In this document: piece after piece, positions 54,505-64,000 of the stretch
Layout: every line of letters starts with the position of its first letter
Position numbering within the stretch: position 1 is the stretch's first letter
Assembly: GCA_001599595.1 (NCBI GenBank)
Contig: BCHH01000001.1
Span: 1,329,935-1,393,934, forward strand
Direction of reading: 5' to 3'
Origin: Beverwykella pulmonaria
Taxonomy: Eukaryota; Ascomycota; Dothideomycetes; Pleosporales; Melanommataceae
DNA length: 64,000 nt
Notes under the pieces: model-generated
Told to the model about the DNA's origin: nothing
The model's database searches: none
Seen by the model: the letters and a program-made list of their open reading frames with translations, nothing else
Translations under genes and position numbers: made by a program

Positions 54505-56709
54505 TCAAGCCGACGGCGTAGCTGTCCCCCTAATCCTCGTCTGAAATTTACACGGAGTCCCCGCCGCAACATTAGGAAACCCTGTGCCTGTAGCTCTGGG
54601 ACCACCAAAGCCCTGCGCGTCAGTAAGGCGTGGTCCTCCGAAGCCAGAAAGCCAGAAGCCACCGGAGCCGGAGGGATGATGGCCATGGTGTCCATGATGT
54701 TCAAAGTGCGGACGCCCTGATGAAAATGGGAAGGGTGTGCCGGATGTGAAAGCCGTTGGGAAAGACGGTACGCCTGAGGGGAAGAAGGCTGGTGCATTAG
54801 AGGGTACTGGGGTTATGGCCGGGATCTCAGATGGCAATGTTGGTTCACTAGATGGAAGTGCGATCGATGCTCCTGTAGATGTCGGGATATCTGAGGTGGG
54901 CGTAGAAATTGCAGCCGAGGGGACTACGGCGCCGCTGCTGACGAGCTCGAACGAGGGGAGTGCGGTGTTCGGATTCTTGAGAGGCGCGGCAGCTGATGTG
55001 GGGGCCAATGATGCCATGGGGATTGAGGTGATAGGAGTACTGCTTGAGATTGCGACTTTGCGGACTCGGGAGGTTCTAGCGCGCGTGGAACGGGCTGATG
55101 TAGAGCGGACAGCAGAGGTTGGCCTAGCCGAGGAGGTTGGCGTGATAGTAGAAGATGTGGGCTTGACAACTGGAGTGGAAGTCGATAGCGACCTTACGGT
55201 TGAAGATACTGGCTTCATAGCAGAAATTGTGACCGCAGCCACAGTTGCAGAGCTCGCTGTAGGTGAAGTCTCAGCCACAGCACCATCAATCTTCATACAC
55301 GCGAAGCTCATCTTGGTGACTTTCGCAGGATTTGAGACAGGCCCATCAAGCGTCCACTTCATATCAACGTATGGCCAGCAGATGCGGCCATCAGTCATGG
55401 TTACCATATCGCCTGCAACGTAAGTATCCGTAGCCTTGATAGGCGCGCCGACTTTGACGCCGTTGTTGATAAGCTGGAAGTACGACCCGGTGTACGCACC
55501 CTTGCATCCCATGGCGATGAATGGACATGTTGGGTTCGCGATCTCCTCCCAAGTGACCAGCGCGTTGGTCTTGTCAAAAGCAGCAACGTGCGCATTGGAG
55601 CAGTCGGCTGTTCCGTTGGTGATCCAGTTAACCTGTAAATCGCCATCGGCAGCGCCAATCGTCGAGCTAGCTTCAGGACCGACCAAGGTATTCTTATCAG
55701 AAAATTGTGCGATAGCGACATTGCGGTTGGTGGTACGGTTCACAGCATGTGTGAATGGCGCACCGAGCCAGTCGTTGACTGTGAGGTCCTTAGCACCGCG
55801 CGACACCCATGTGAAGATGTAAGAATTCGAGTCAACGAAGCGTGCCAGGCCACTGTAGGATCCGCTCATGCCACCCATGGGCTCGTTGCTACCGCCATTT
55901 GTCACGTTCTCGTTGGAGATCTTGACACCATTCATGCTCTGAGTCTTTGTGTTGAGCCAGATGGCGCCCTGATCTTCCGCGCAGATGCTGGCAAATGGGA
56001 CGGAATCGGCAGCTTCGAAGGCAATACCAGTGTTGTGCGAGCAACCCCAAGCCGAGCTTGCACCAGTAATGGTCTCGAGCGTGCCGTTAGTGTTGACGTA
56101 CTGGATCGAATCGCCAAAGTGTCCTGCTGCTGAGCCAGTATAGGCGGTTACGACAAAGTAGGCGCCATACATGCCGGCAGCTTCAGAAAAGGCAAGATCG
56201 CCGTTAATGTCAGGGGTTGCGGCAAGGCCGAAGTCAGTGTGAATTCCTGGGCCGCCGAGAAAAGTCTTCCAGCTTTGCTTGCCCGATGTGAAGCGATACA
56301 TGACGGGAACTGGTGTGCTGCCAGTGGGAGCGTTGGTGGTGCCGGAAGCCAACACCTCGTTGGTCAGGAGTGCGAAGCCATCGTTATGTGCAACTAGACC
56401 CCCTGCTTCCTTTCCCCCAGAAATGGTGGTTGGAGTTCCCACAGCAACAAAGGTCGAAGGATCTACTTGCTGAATGTGGACACCAGTTTCACTGGCATCA
56501 AGGTACGCAAGGTATGCTGACTTGCCATCAGGAGAAACAGCGAATGGTGTCCGGCGATGATGTGGGTATCCAGTCCAGTAAGACTCCTTGATAGGGTTGA
56601 AAGATGCGGACAGCGAAAGGGAGCCGACATACTTCTCCAGGGAGCTGTCAGTCAACGCTGCAGAAGTCGCGCCCGCGAGAAGGGAAAGAGTAAATGTCGA
56701 AGGCAACAT
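54505..56709 (-). CDS. Large secreted protein with Ser/Thr-rich tail, function unknown
   Basis: Single exon, 734 aa, starting at the ATG at 56709; the upstream in-frame ATG at 56829 would bury the signal peptide. A signal peptide covers about residues 1-19 (ending ATSAAL). Residues 20-480 are rich in short beta-strand patterns with repeated Gly-Ser/Thr turns and several Asn-X-Thr sites, consistent with a beta-propeller or similar fold, but I recognise no family. A conserved-looking block (HTDFGLAATPDINGDLAFSE) suggests a metal or sugar-binding loop. Residues 490-650 are Ser/Thr/Pro-rich and likely O-glycosylated. Near residue 675 is a His cluster (HHGHHGHH), which may bind metal. No GPI signal is present. 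It is probably an extracellular or wall-associated protein. Confidence 0.7.
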   Translation of the reverse strand: MLPSTFTLSLLAGATSAALTDSSLEKYVGSLSLSASFNPIKESYWTGYPHHRRTPFAVSPDGKSAYLAYLDASETGVHIQQVDPSTFVAVGTPTTISGGKEAGGLVAHNDGFALLTNEVLASGTTNAPTGSTPVPVMYRFTSGKQSWKTFLGGPGIHTDFGLAATPDINGDLAFSEAAGMYGAYFVVTAYTGSAAGHFGDSIQYVNTNGTLETITGASSAWGCSHNTGIAFEAADSVPFASICAEDQGAIWLNTKTQSMNGVKISNENVTNGGSNEPMGGMSGSYSGLARFVDSNSYIFTWVSRGAKDLTVNDWLGAPFTHAVNRTTNRNVAIAQFSDKNTLVGPEASSTIGAADGDLQVNWITNGTADCSNAHVAAFDKTNALVTWEEIANPTCPFIAMGCKGAYTGSYFQLINNGVKVGAPIKATDTYVAGDMVTMTDGRICWPYVDMKWTLDGPVSNPAKVTKMSFACMKIDGAVAETSPTASSATVAAVTISAMKPVSSTVRSLSTSTPVVKPTSSTITPTSSARPTSAVRSTSARSTRARTSRVRKVAISSSTPITSIPMASLAPTSAAAPLKNPNTALPSFELVSSGAVVPSAAISTPTSDIPTSTGASIALPSSEPTLPSEIPAITPVPSNAPAFFPSGVPSFPTAFTSGTPFPFSSGRPHFEHHGHHGHHPSGSGGFWLSGFGGPRLTDAQGFGGPRATGTGFPNVAAGTPCKFQTRIRGTATPSA

Positions 56710-57145
56710 GTTGCAATCGGTTATTGGTAAACGAATGACTGAAAGGAATGATGGCCGGCACGAACGAACGACCAGCGAAGAATTGACGAAAGTGAAGGTT
56801 GAAGAAAACCGTTGAGGGTAGAGATCCACTTGAGGCTTTCACAGTTTGTATCTTAAATGCGCCTGCATCATGCCATTCCATCGCCACGGTCTTGGGAGGA
56901 TTACTTCTCATGACGTTTGTCATGAGTTTATTGCGGAAGGAAATTTTAGGCTTGTTTCGAGGAGATTTCTCCACCTTTCCCACGCGAAACATGGCGTTGA
57001 GTGGTGGGATTATTAGAAGTGTGGAACGTGGATAGGAAGCGACATTGCCATGTTTCAAGATGGTTCGACCAATTTAACGCTAATGGGAGATCCCACGTGA
57101 TCAACTCTCAGAAGGAGATGAGCCCAGCAAATTGGGTAGACCGCC
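56710..57145. other. Promoter of the secreted-protein gene and 3' end of the HET gene
   Basis: Short spacer upstream of the secreted-protein gene, with both neighbours on the minus strand. No gene is recognised. Confidence 0.55.
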
Positions 57146-59288
57146 TTATACAATTGTGATTTCTTGATCTGTAGCTGTACTGAAGCCCTCCATGCCCGCC
57201 GAAAACGTCCCTAATCTCTCCCATGCGCCAGACACCTGTGCCGAAACGCCAAGAACGAGTCCTGATATCCAGGCATTGTATCTCGCAATACCGAGACAAA
57301 GGACTGGCGTTTTGAATTGGGACATTAAACTGCTTGGCTGAGCTCGTCGAACAGTTCGTGAAGTTGTTTCCGCGTCTTCGTCTTCGAACAACAGGCAGTC
57401 GTGTGAGACGCGTATTGCGCTTGTGCCCTTGATCAACAAGGAGTACTCCCAGGCCTCATTTCTCTGCTCCGAGCAAAGAAGCGCGGAGAGACAAGGGCCA
57501 CGAAGCGTGAGTGTTGCTTCAGAGACCATGCCAAGCGGATTCATCCCTATGAGAGCGACGGACGAGGATAGTAGAGTTATAGCCGATCGAAACGTCTCGC
57601 GTTCGTCGTTGTCGGGCATATAATACGAGACAGGTATGTTTAAACTTGCCCAGGAGAAGGTGGGCGCTCGATAAACGTTCGAGGCAAAGAATGGTGTTGA
57701 GGGGGAAGTTGGTGGAGAGGTTGACCAAAGGAGATCAGAAGCTAGGTTCTTTTTCCACAGACCCGCAATATACGATGACCCAGTCGCGTCCTTAATTTTA
57801 TTTGCAATTCCAGATATTGCAACAAACTTGTCACCGGGAACGGTAAGCTCTCGCTTAGAGTATCTCTCGACCACATGCTGCCATGCATCCCATACCGCAT
57901 CAACGTTTCCACTCTTCTTCGCAATAGCTTTCGGTATCAAAGATGGAGTCGTAGGTTGCTGTTTCCGAGACGGAAGGCATTCGCACCGAAATGATGTTCT
58001 ACATTCAAAGAGCAATTCTGTGGCAGTGTAGTGTAGTATCCGCGTACTGAGCACGTGTTCTTGCAATGCCCATGCACGAGTTGTTAGAGGTCCTACTGGA
58101 TTTGCTGGTGCTCCTTCTCTCGTGTCTGGATGGTGGTCTGTGAGTTTCCTCGCTCGTATCGTGAATTCTTTCCCTGTTGTGTTTTCATACACAATCTTAA
58201 CTGGTTTTCGCCTGTTCATTAAGCATCGAGTGCTACTGTCTCTCGAGTTTGTCGCTGAGATGGTAACATAGCTATTCTCATAGATCCCACCCATCTTTGT
58301 TGACTCTGTCTCCCAATCTCGCGTCGAATCTTGGATGATGCATAGTGAATCGATCCAAATGTATCGTAAGCCAAGTTGGCGTGTTATGATGATCGCGTCT
58401 TGGAACAAGGGTGGTAGAGCAGTGAAGGGGATATTTGACGCCAATTTCTGCCAATTCGACTTCGTTGCCGTAAACACTGGTCCCGTTCCCCAGCAGTGAC
58501 TAAGTGTGACGTATTGGAAAGATTTGCCTTGGGTGTCAATCAGGCGAATAGGCGTAGTCACACGGCCTACATCGAGTAATCGTTTCGGCAAGACGGATCC
58601 CGACTTTGATGGAGGCTTGCAGGCGACATGTCTAGAGTTCGTGAGGCAATCCTGGATGCAGCGGCGCGCAAAATTGAAGGTGTCATCTGAACCAGAGTCG
58701 GTAGGTATGTGATGTGCAGTACCGAGTGTCGGCCACGGAGCTCGGGATGCTGGGGAATGTTAGGTGAGATACAGTTGTGACATGAAACTTGAGAGACTGC
58801 CTGGGTAATACTCGGAAGGGGAAGTATAACCTCGATGAGAGGAGAATAAAAAAAAGTAGACATCGATAGACATAAAATGGTGAAAAAAAGGCTTAAACGC
58901 AAGAAAAATCAGTCATACCAGCGCCAGCGTAAATCTCCACCAACTCCCCTTTCCACCTCTCTCCATCAATACCCACCTTTATACTCCCCTTCTCCCTCAA
59001 ATCAACGCTGACTCTTTGCCTACATCCCCTCCAGCCCTCGAAAAAGGCATCCAATGCTTGGACCAAGACACCACAGAACCTGCATCCCCCCTCAGTCGGT
59101 ATCTTTGTTCTAGATAAGCTCAATGTATCAAGCACCATGGTCAAGCTAGTCGTCGCGGCCTTCGAGGATTCAGTCTGGTACGCAGAACTTGCATGGCCCC
59201 GTGGATTGAGGTTGTGACACAAGCGACATGGCTTGTGCGACGACACAGAGAGCCGGCGTTTTGGTCGGAGCGATTTATGGACAGGCAT
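57146..59288 (-). CDS. HET-domain (heterokaryon incompatibility) protein
   Basis: Exons in gene order are 59288-58919 and 58749-57146 (657 aa). The intron is 169 bp with a GTATGA donor, a CCTAACA branch site and a CAG acceptor; the join gives EIYAGA then ASRAPWPTLGTA, normal for the family. The N-terminal part has a CxxC pair (CRLC, then CRFC) of unknown role. The HET domain begins near residue 200 with YVTLSHCWG, continues with IWIDSLCIIQDS and YENSYVTISAT, and closes with RAWALQEHVLSTRILHY. Residues after 400 are the variable C-terminal part; there is no NACHT, WD40 or ankyrin region. HET proteins trigger cell death after fusion of incompatible strains and are the effector arm of fungal allorecognition; many family members have unknown triggers. 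It appears intact. Confidence 0.9.
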
Positions 59289-60488
59289 GACAGTTATTTG
59301 TTCTCTGTTTATCCAGGATATGGTGCATTTAACGCGGACGATTGATTGGTCACATATTTGATGGCTTGAGCGAGAGTTAAGGCTGGAGTTGACTTGTGGT
59401 GAGATGGTGACGTTGTTGGACTTCGGGTCGGAAAAACAAGACGATGATCCCTTTCCCTGCCAAGTCTAGCGCCACAAGATGCGCCACTAATCTATATTTG
59501 AATCAGTTAGCATACTAAGGCTTGGACCACAACTTCCCCTCACCACCTCTCACCACCTCTCAGCTTCGGCCTGCGAATATTGAATACGAGCCTGGACCAC
59601 ACCACTATCTGCTGGTTGTGTTGACTTTGAGATAAGTCATACCACAGAGTTCAAAGGCCACGGAAAGCGTCCATGCGCTGCAGTGAGGCGGTGAGGCTAT
59701 GAAACAATGTACAGCCAATGGAAGACGAGACAGCGACGTGGAGCAACACGAGGCTGTGACGGATTTAGAACGAGGATGGATGGCTGTTAACATGACTAGA
59801 TTTCTGCTCGCACTCTATTCGCACCTCTCCAGTCCTTACATGAAGCATTCCCAGGACTTCACCGTGTTGCACTTCTAGCAAGAACCCCCACTTTGGAAAG
59901 TGTAATATTGAGCTGCAGAAACACGCAAGCGCACCTTGTGGGAGACGAGAATCGGAGTCAGACCGATTTAATTTCTCCTCCGACGAGCAACACGCCAATC
60001 ATTGGGCCGCGATTCTCGTGTTGACAAGGTTCTGCACCAACCTGCGTGTAAGGACATCAATGTACGAGTGGCTGAGTGGCTCGTGCGGGTTCGCTTGTTT
60101 TTTCCAAGGTCATTTGGGCCAGCAATAGTTGAGGCGGCTGCATGGTCAATGGTATACGATCTGGATTTCAGCACAGCAACGGTGTGATGGGATTGGTGTA
60201 CGAAAACCGCCGGTTTGTGATGAATCTGCGAACGGTTAGGATCATGGCTGCAGAGTGGTTGTGTTTGTGGGGGCTGCGTTGGAGGGCTTGGACTTGTCGG
60301 AAGGTCAAGGCAGCACTGCTAGGGATATATAACTTCATGGCTTCTTTGTGCTCATCTCTTTCTTTTCTGTCTTCATCACTCTTCTCTTGGTCAATTTCCT
60401 AGATACCATCGTTCATCGGATCCAAAAGTCTTTCGTTGATCATCGCATCTACCCACTACTATCATATCAACATACACAAACTACCAAA
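59289..60488. other. Divergent spacer between the HET gene and the Cys-rich gene
   Basis: Contains both promoters. An 11-bp CACCACCTCTC word is repeated at about 59540 and 59551. A TATATAA box lies near 60322 and a CT-rich leader runs up to the start codon at 60489. No other gene is recognised. Confidence 0.5.
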
Positions 60489-61182
60489 ATGTACACCCAA
60501 ATCTTGACCCTCGCCTTCCTCACCAACTCTGTTCTCGGAGCCGAGTTCTATTCCCCAGGTGACGACTTCGGCGCTATGCTGAAGCGCGGAGACGCCATCT
60601 TGAAGCGCCAGGGCTACTATCCAACAACCCACTACTGTGGCAGAGGCTCAACATGCCAAGAGGCCTGCGGAGCAACTTATGTGCAGTGCCCATCAACCGA
60701 CGATGGCATTCATTGTTATGATCCTACTATCGGCTATCACTGCTGCACTGACGGAACCGGAAGTAAGTTGATTCTAGTGTAGTTAGCACAGTTGTAGCAC
60801 ATATACTAAGCGCGCTCTAGACTCCTGCAAACCTGGCTACTATTGCACAAGCGATGGTGCAGGAAACACCTATTGCTGCCCCGACGGCATAGATACCGGC
60901 GCCTGCGCAGCTGCGTACTCGCTTACTGTGTCCCTCATTGCCGAGAGCAGCACCGCTCTCGTCCCAAGCGCAGTGTCCACCGGCATTCCAGCTCACACTC
61001 CCGTAACCACCACGCCTATCCATGTCGGCTTCCCTACTGCTACCGGAACCGTCATTCCCAGTGGCAATGCGACGTACACGACTAGCAGCCCTCCATCAGA
61101 GTTCACGGGCGCGGCAGCGAAGGTTGGTGGGGGTGTGTTAGCGGTGTTGGCTGGTGCTGCCGGACTTGCGCAGTTGTTGTGA
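60489..61182 (+). CDS. Small secreted Cys-rich protein with Kex2 sites and GPI-type tail
   Basis: Exons are 60489-60762 and 60821-61182 (211 aa). The 58-bp intron has a GTAAGT donor, a TACTAA branch site and a TAG acceptor. A signal peptide covers about residues 1-18. Two Lys-Arg pairs (MLKR at about 34, ILKR at about 41) are candidate Kex2 cleavage sites, so the mature chain may start at Gln-Gly-Tyr-Tyr. The mature part carries about 14 Cys in two similar halves (CxxxxxCQEACG, CxxxxxxxHC, YHCC; then CKPGYYC and YCCPDG), then a Ser/Thr-rich stalk and an apolar C-terminus (GGGVLAVLAGAAGLAQLL) typical of GPI attachment. The Cys pattern recalls fungal carbohydrate-binding or wall-associated modules, but I cannot name a family. 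A cell-wall surface protein is the best description. Confidence 0.75.
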
Positions 61183-61964
61183 TAGAGGAATATAGATAGA
61201 GGTTAATGGAAGGGGTGGAAGAGACTTTGTAAATGTTTTTCGCCGCTGTACTGAGCGTTCATCCTACAGGAGAGTGTAATTTACTAACCCCTTGATATTT
61301 CTTACTGGGCTCGGCGTTCAGCTTCAAGATACATCGCAACCTCAATATAATGCTCTAAATTTTCCCAAAATGTGCGTCGCTGAGAATATCATAGCCATTT
61401 CCAAAGGCCCTGCTCACCGCACCTCCGTGCGTCACCACAATCCTTTCAACCACTCCCATCCCACCCCCGTTCATGTCCAAAGAAACCAGGCCCCTGTGGT
61501 CCCATATCGCCTCCGACTTTGAACATTGAAGTCGAAATAACCTCAAGCACGTCAATCTCCCCGGATTTTGCGATTCCTACAAGGCTGAGTCCGACCCGGT
61601 TGTTTTGGCACGGCGATAAATCGCCCCGCGATTACACTCAGCCGCATCACCGGACTTTCGTATTTGTGCGCCACGTTTTCAGCCAGGGCGAATGGATGGC
61701 CGATCGACATGCGGGGGAAAGTTTGGGCGCCTTGTGGCTTTGCGGCTTGGAGATTGTTGATTAGGGCGACGCTGGCTCGTAGAGGGTCCCTGATAAGGAA
61801 GTAAAATTGATTGTCGAACAAGGAATCGTTAGTACAGACGGAGTGCAAACGAAAAAGCCCTCAGGCCAAGATCGAGAATTAATCAATGATCCTGCTCACA
61901 ACACAACACAGCATGTCGAGACCCCGGTCAATAGACCGACTAGCACGATACAAGGTGAGTGCCA
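61183..61964. other. Intergenic; no clear gene
   Basis: A 98-codon minus-strand frame at 61552-61848 has ordinary composition but no recognisable domain, and the frame breaks near 61550. It may be a small relic. Nothing else is seen. Confidence 0.45.
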
Positions 61965-62880
61965 CTATAGTATCGATTGTGTCAGAAGCAACATTCTGGC
62001 TCGCTTTGTTAGCACTTCATAATCGTTGTCGCCTCGGCCATCGTCCCAATCGTCAAAGTAATCGTCATTGAAGTAGTAATCATCGAAGTAGTCACAAGGA
62101 GGGAAGTAATTCCATTCATCCAATGTCCTATTCTGGTCTTCGCTCCATGGGGCTAACGTCCTGGTACTCCGGTTTCTGAGACGCCGCGATGCGCATCTTG
62201 GTTCTGTCATTAACCAGGTCTCGCCACTTATTGGTCGTCGACCGGCATCTTTCCTACAGCTTAGGGAGTACTGGACATCGCCAACACAGTAAAAGATGAT
62301 ATCGTCAGGGATCGGGCGCTGATTGAAAATCTCGTACAAACCTCCATGGTCAGCCTTGAACAATCTATCCCCTTTCTCTTTCGCCAGCTTCCAGCTCGTT
62401 AGATTGCTATCATATAGCACACAATTGTCAACGCACCGGGCTAGGCCGTTCAAGTACTTCCAGGATTTCATGGTCGTCCTCATAGCGCTCTCCACGAGCT
62501 GAACATCCTCCATCCCCCTGTAGTGCCACGCCAAAATGTGCAAATAAAGCATCCGAATCGTTGCAAACATCGAAGAACGCTTCTGGGATCTTTTCGTCCT
62601 AGGGGATATCCTTTACAGTCTTCGGTTTGATGCCAGTAGTGTTGTACGCTTTTGAACCCAGCGAATGCATGTCGGCAAGACAGGCGTGTATGGTCGAGAT
62701 CCCCATATCAGTTAGAAGGGTGAGATGTAAAGGGAACGCTCATGGCAGAGGCCTACGCCTTCGAGATCGATGTACATGGTTGGCTCGTACGGCTCTGGGG
62801 CGCAGGATGAGCCAGTCGCCCAGATCACCGATTGGCTTAGTTGTGTTGATAGTCTCTGACTTGATGTCCCTGATAATGAG
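61965..62880 (-). pseudogene. Decayed 3'-5' exonuclease-domain (RNase D-like) gene
   Basis: The minus strand holds an EPYEPTMYIDLEGVGL segment near 62790-62740 with the DxE metal-binding motif of exonuclease domain I, then a frame change, then TIHACLADMHSLGSKA, and a stop (TAG at about 62599, where CAG would give Gln) before DEKIPEAFFDVCNDSDALFAHFGVALQG, which holds the Asp of motif II. One extra G in a run of five near 62513 shifts the frame, after which 62512-61965 continue (MEDVQLVESAMRT, SWKLAKEKGDRLF, PIPDDIIFYCVGDVQY) to a disordered Asp/Tyr-rich end. These enzymes trim RNA or DNA 3' ends. With at least two frame breaks and a stop it is not expected to work, unless the G run is a sequencing error. 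Confidence 0.65.
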
Positions 62881-63209
62881 TTTGGGGAATAGGAGTGTAT
62901 ACCGGTACTTAATTACGCTCTTGGTGCGCGTCTTGAAGAGCTAGTGAATAGGGGAAAGTTTCACTGGAGTCTTGGAAATGAATGCTTGGCAAAGCGACGT
63001 CATTCACGAGCAGCCTTCAGTGTGGCGTTCCTTCGTGCTATCACACGGTCAGAAGCTATTACAGTAGCATCCAGCTGGCTGGGCCATATATCTCCATCAT
63101 CATGGAATAGGAAAGCTCCTTGCAATATCAACCTTAACGTCTCACAACCCCAAATACGTCTACTCTCCTTCGAAAGCACTCCCTCTCATGCCCCGCTACG
63201 GCTGAGGCT

Positions 63210-63604
63210 ATCCCACGTATCTCTGAACGACTGGAAGCTCAAATACTTGTCCTTTTGCGACTAGAAAAAGCCAACCCGAGCACCTCCGACGTTTGTGAAA
63301 CCTGGAAAGAGCGGTTTGAGTTTAAGCTCTCCACGCATAAGCACGATATTTACAACAATGTAGCAAGGTTCAACTGGGGCGATTATACCTGCCTGGGCTA
63401 TGCGTGGAGAAATTATGCGGGAAAGAAGACCGCGATTTTCGTAGACGGTATTGCTACCAGCGTAAGCAAGCGTCTAGAAGCGGCTCTACGGACATGCAAT
63501 CGAGCTACAAGTGTAGCGACATCTGCGCCTCAACGCCATCTCCAGTCTTCGCTGCACCGCGCTACGTCTTGTGAGAGAATCATTTGGTGCCACGAGGCTT
63601 CCTA
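63210..63604 (+). pseudogene. HET-domain gene fragment
   Basis: A plus-strand open frame from about 63210 (no ATG of its own) reads ...RLEKANPSTSDVCETWKERFEF, then FNWGDYTCLGYAWRN and TAIFVDGIATSVSKRLEAALRTC, which matches the start of a HET domain (tyrosine-cysteine-leucine, then a Tyr/Trp pair, then the VDG and LEAAL helix). After about 63500 the frame loses the family pattern and ends at 63604. The Gly after the Trp of the usual YxWG motif is replaced by Arg. Either a decayed copy or a fragment; the rest of the domain is absent in this window. Confidence 0.5.
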
Positions 63605-64000
63605 AATTATCTCTCAGCCACTTCCGACTTCGTGGGACATTGCAACGAGGTTGCTAGGCACTCACCAAAGACCCTCTATATTCCCGTGGAGGCGAATTGG
63701 GCGCTTTTGCAAGGTGGTATTTGTTGTAAACTGCTGTACGTGAGCGCAATCGAACTACTCTAGATATTGGTTGTGCTACAAGACATGGGTGCATATATTT
63801 CGTTGCTTATACATGGTCATATTGATGGATAATGAGGTAGGTATGATACGAACGGTTACAAGATTGTTGAATCAGATGATGGGGGTAGAGGACGAGAGAA
63901 AGTTGTAATCAAAACGATCTTGTTGCAGTTAATACATCTATGGAATATAGCACAGATTATGTGTTTTCAGCCACGCGATCCAAAGATTAGGTTGTCAAAG
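63605..64000. other. End of window; no feature seen
   Basis: Spacer with no recognisable gene. The sequence runs off the window edge. Confidence 0.5.

Noticed and set aside
54737..55423. 228-codon plus-strand frame within the large secreted-protein gene
   Set aside because: It is the reverse reading of the Ser/Thr/Ala-rich stalk, giving Gly/Val/Glu-rich text without meaning.
1..64000. CRISPR arrays, bacterial operons, ribosome binding sites, rRNA genes
   Set aside because: None seen; the introns and gene families show a fungal nuclear sequence, where such bacterial features are not expected.

Overview
The window is nuclear DNA of a filamentous ascomycete (Pezizomycotina; a leotiomycete-like genome is my best guess, not proven). 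The evidence is the gene content (HET-domain genes, MYND-finger and GMC families, a SUR7-like tetraspan, a DHA2 transporter, a fungal UGT, a cupredoxin with a GPI-type tail) and the gene structure (compact genes with introns of about 47-170 bp, GTRNGT-type donors and CTAAC/CTAAT-like branch sites). I rebuilt exons by hand; every join given keeps frame and restores a family-like protein.

Layout. 0-5 kb: three paralogous P-loop GTPases (A +, B -, C +) of an AIG1/GIMAP-like type, with coiled-coil or Cys-rich tails. 6-11 kb: a UDP-glycosyltransferase and a 14-TM MFS transporter. 12-19 kb: a decayed GMC oxidoreductase, an F-box/LRR-like relic, an intact SUR7-like tetraspan gene, AT-rich DNA and a decayed MYND zinc-finger gene. 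19-27 kb: two more four-TM proteins flanking a secreted protein with three NTF2/SnoaL-like repeats. 28-35 kb: a graveyard with two decayed BTB genes, the first split by a 906-bp retroposon-like insertion with a 16-bp target duplication, then a 125-bp inverted-repeat pair inside a broken secreted-protein gene. 35-42 kb: a coiled-coil protein, the fourth GTPase (D) and an Hsp70-like ATPase. 42-43 kb: a Tc1/mariner relic and satellite-like repeats. 44-46 kb: a small heat-shock protein with heat-shock elements, and a cupredoxin. 46-50 kb: nothing recognisable. 50-61 kb: aquaporin, short-chain dehydrogenase, a large secreted protein, an intact HET protein and a small Cys-rich cell-surface protein. 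61-64 kb: a decayed 3'-5' exonuclease and a HET fragment.

How the parts may relate. The most interesting theme is the four-member GTPase family. The G domains and one intron position are conserved, but the C-terminal ends differ: CaaX boxes in B and C, a hydrophobic tail in D, neither in A. With coiled coils, a nearby Hsp70-like ATPase and HET genes, this resembles the design of animal GIMAP/GBP immune GTPases; a role in fungal self/non-self or stress responses is inference only. Many decayed genes carry stop codons of the C-to-T / G-to-A kind, suggesting an accessory region exposed to repeat-induced point mutation or similar decay.
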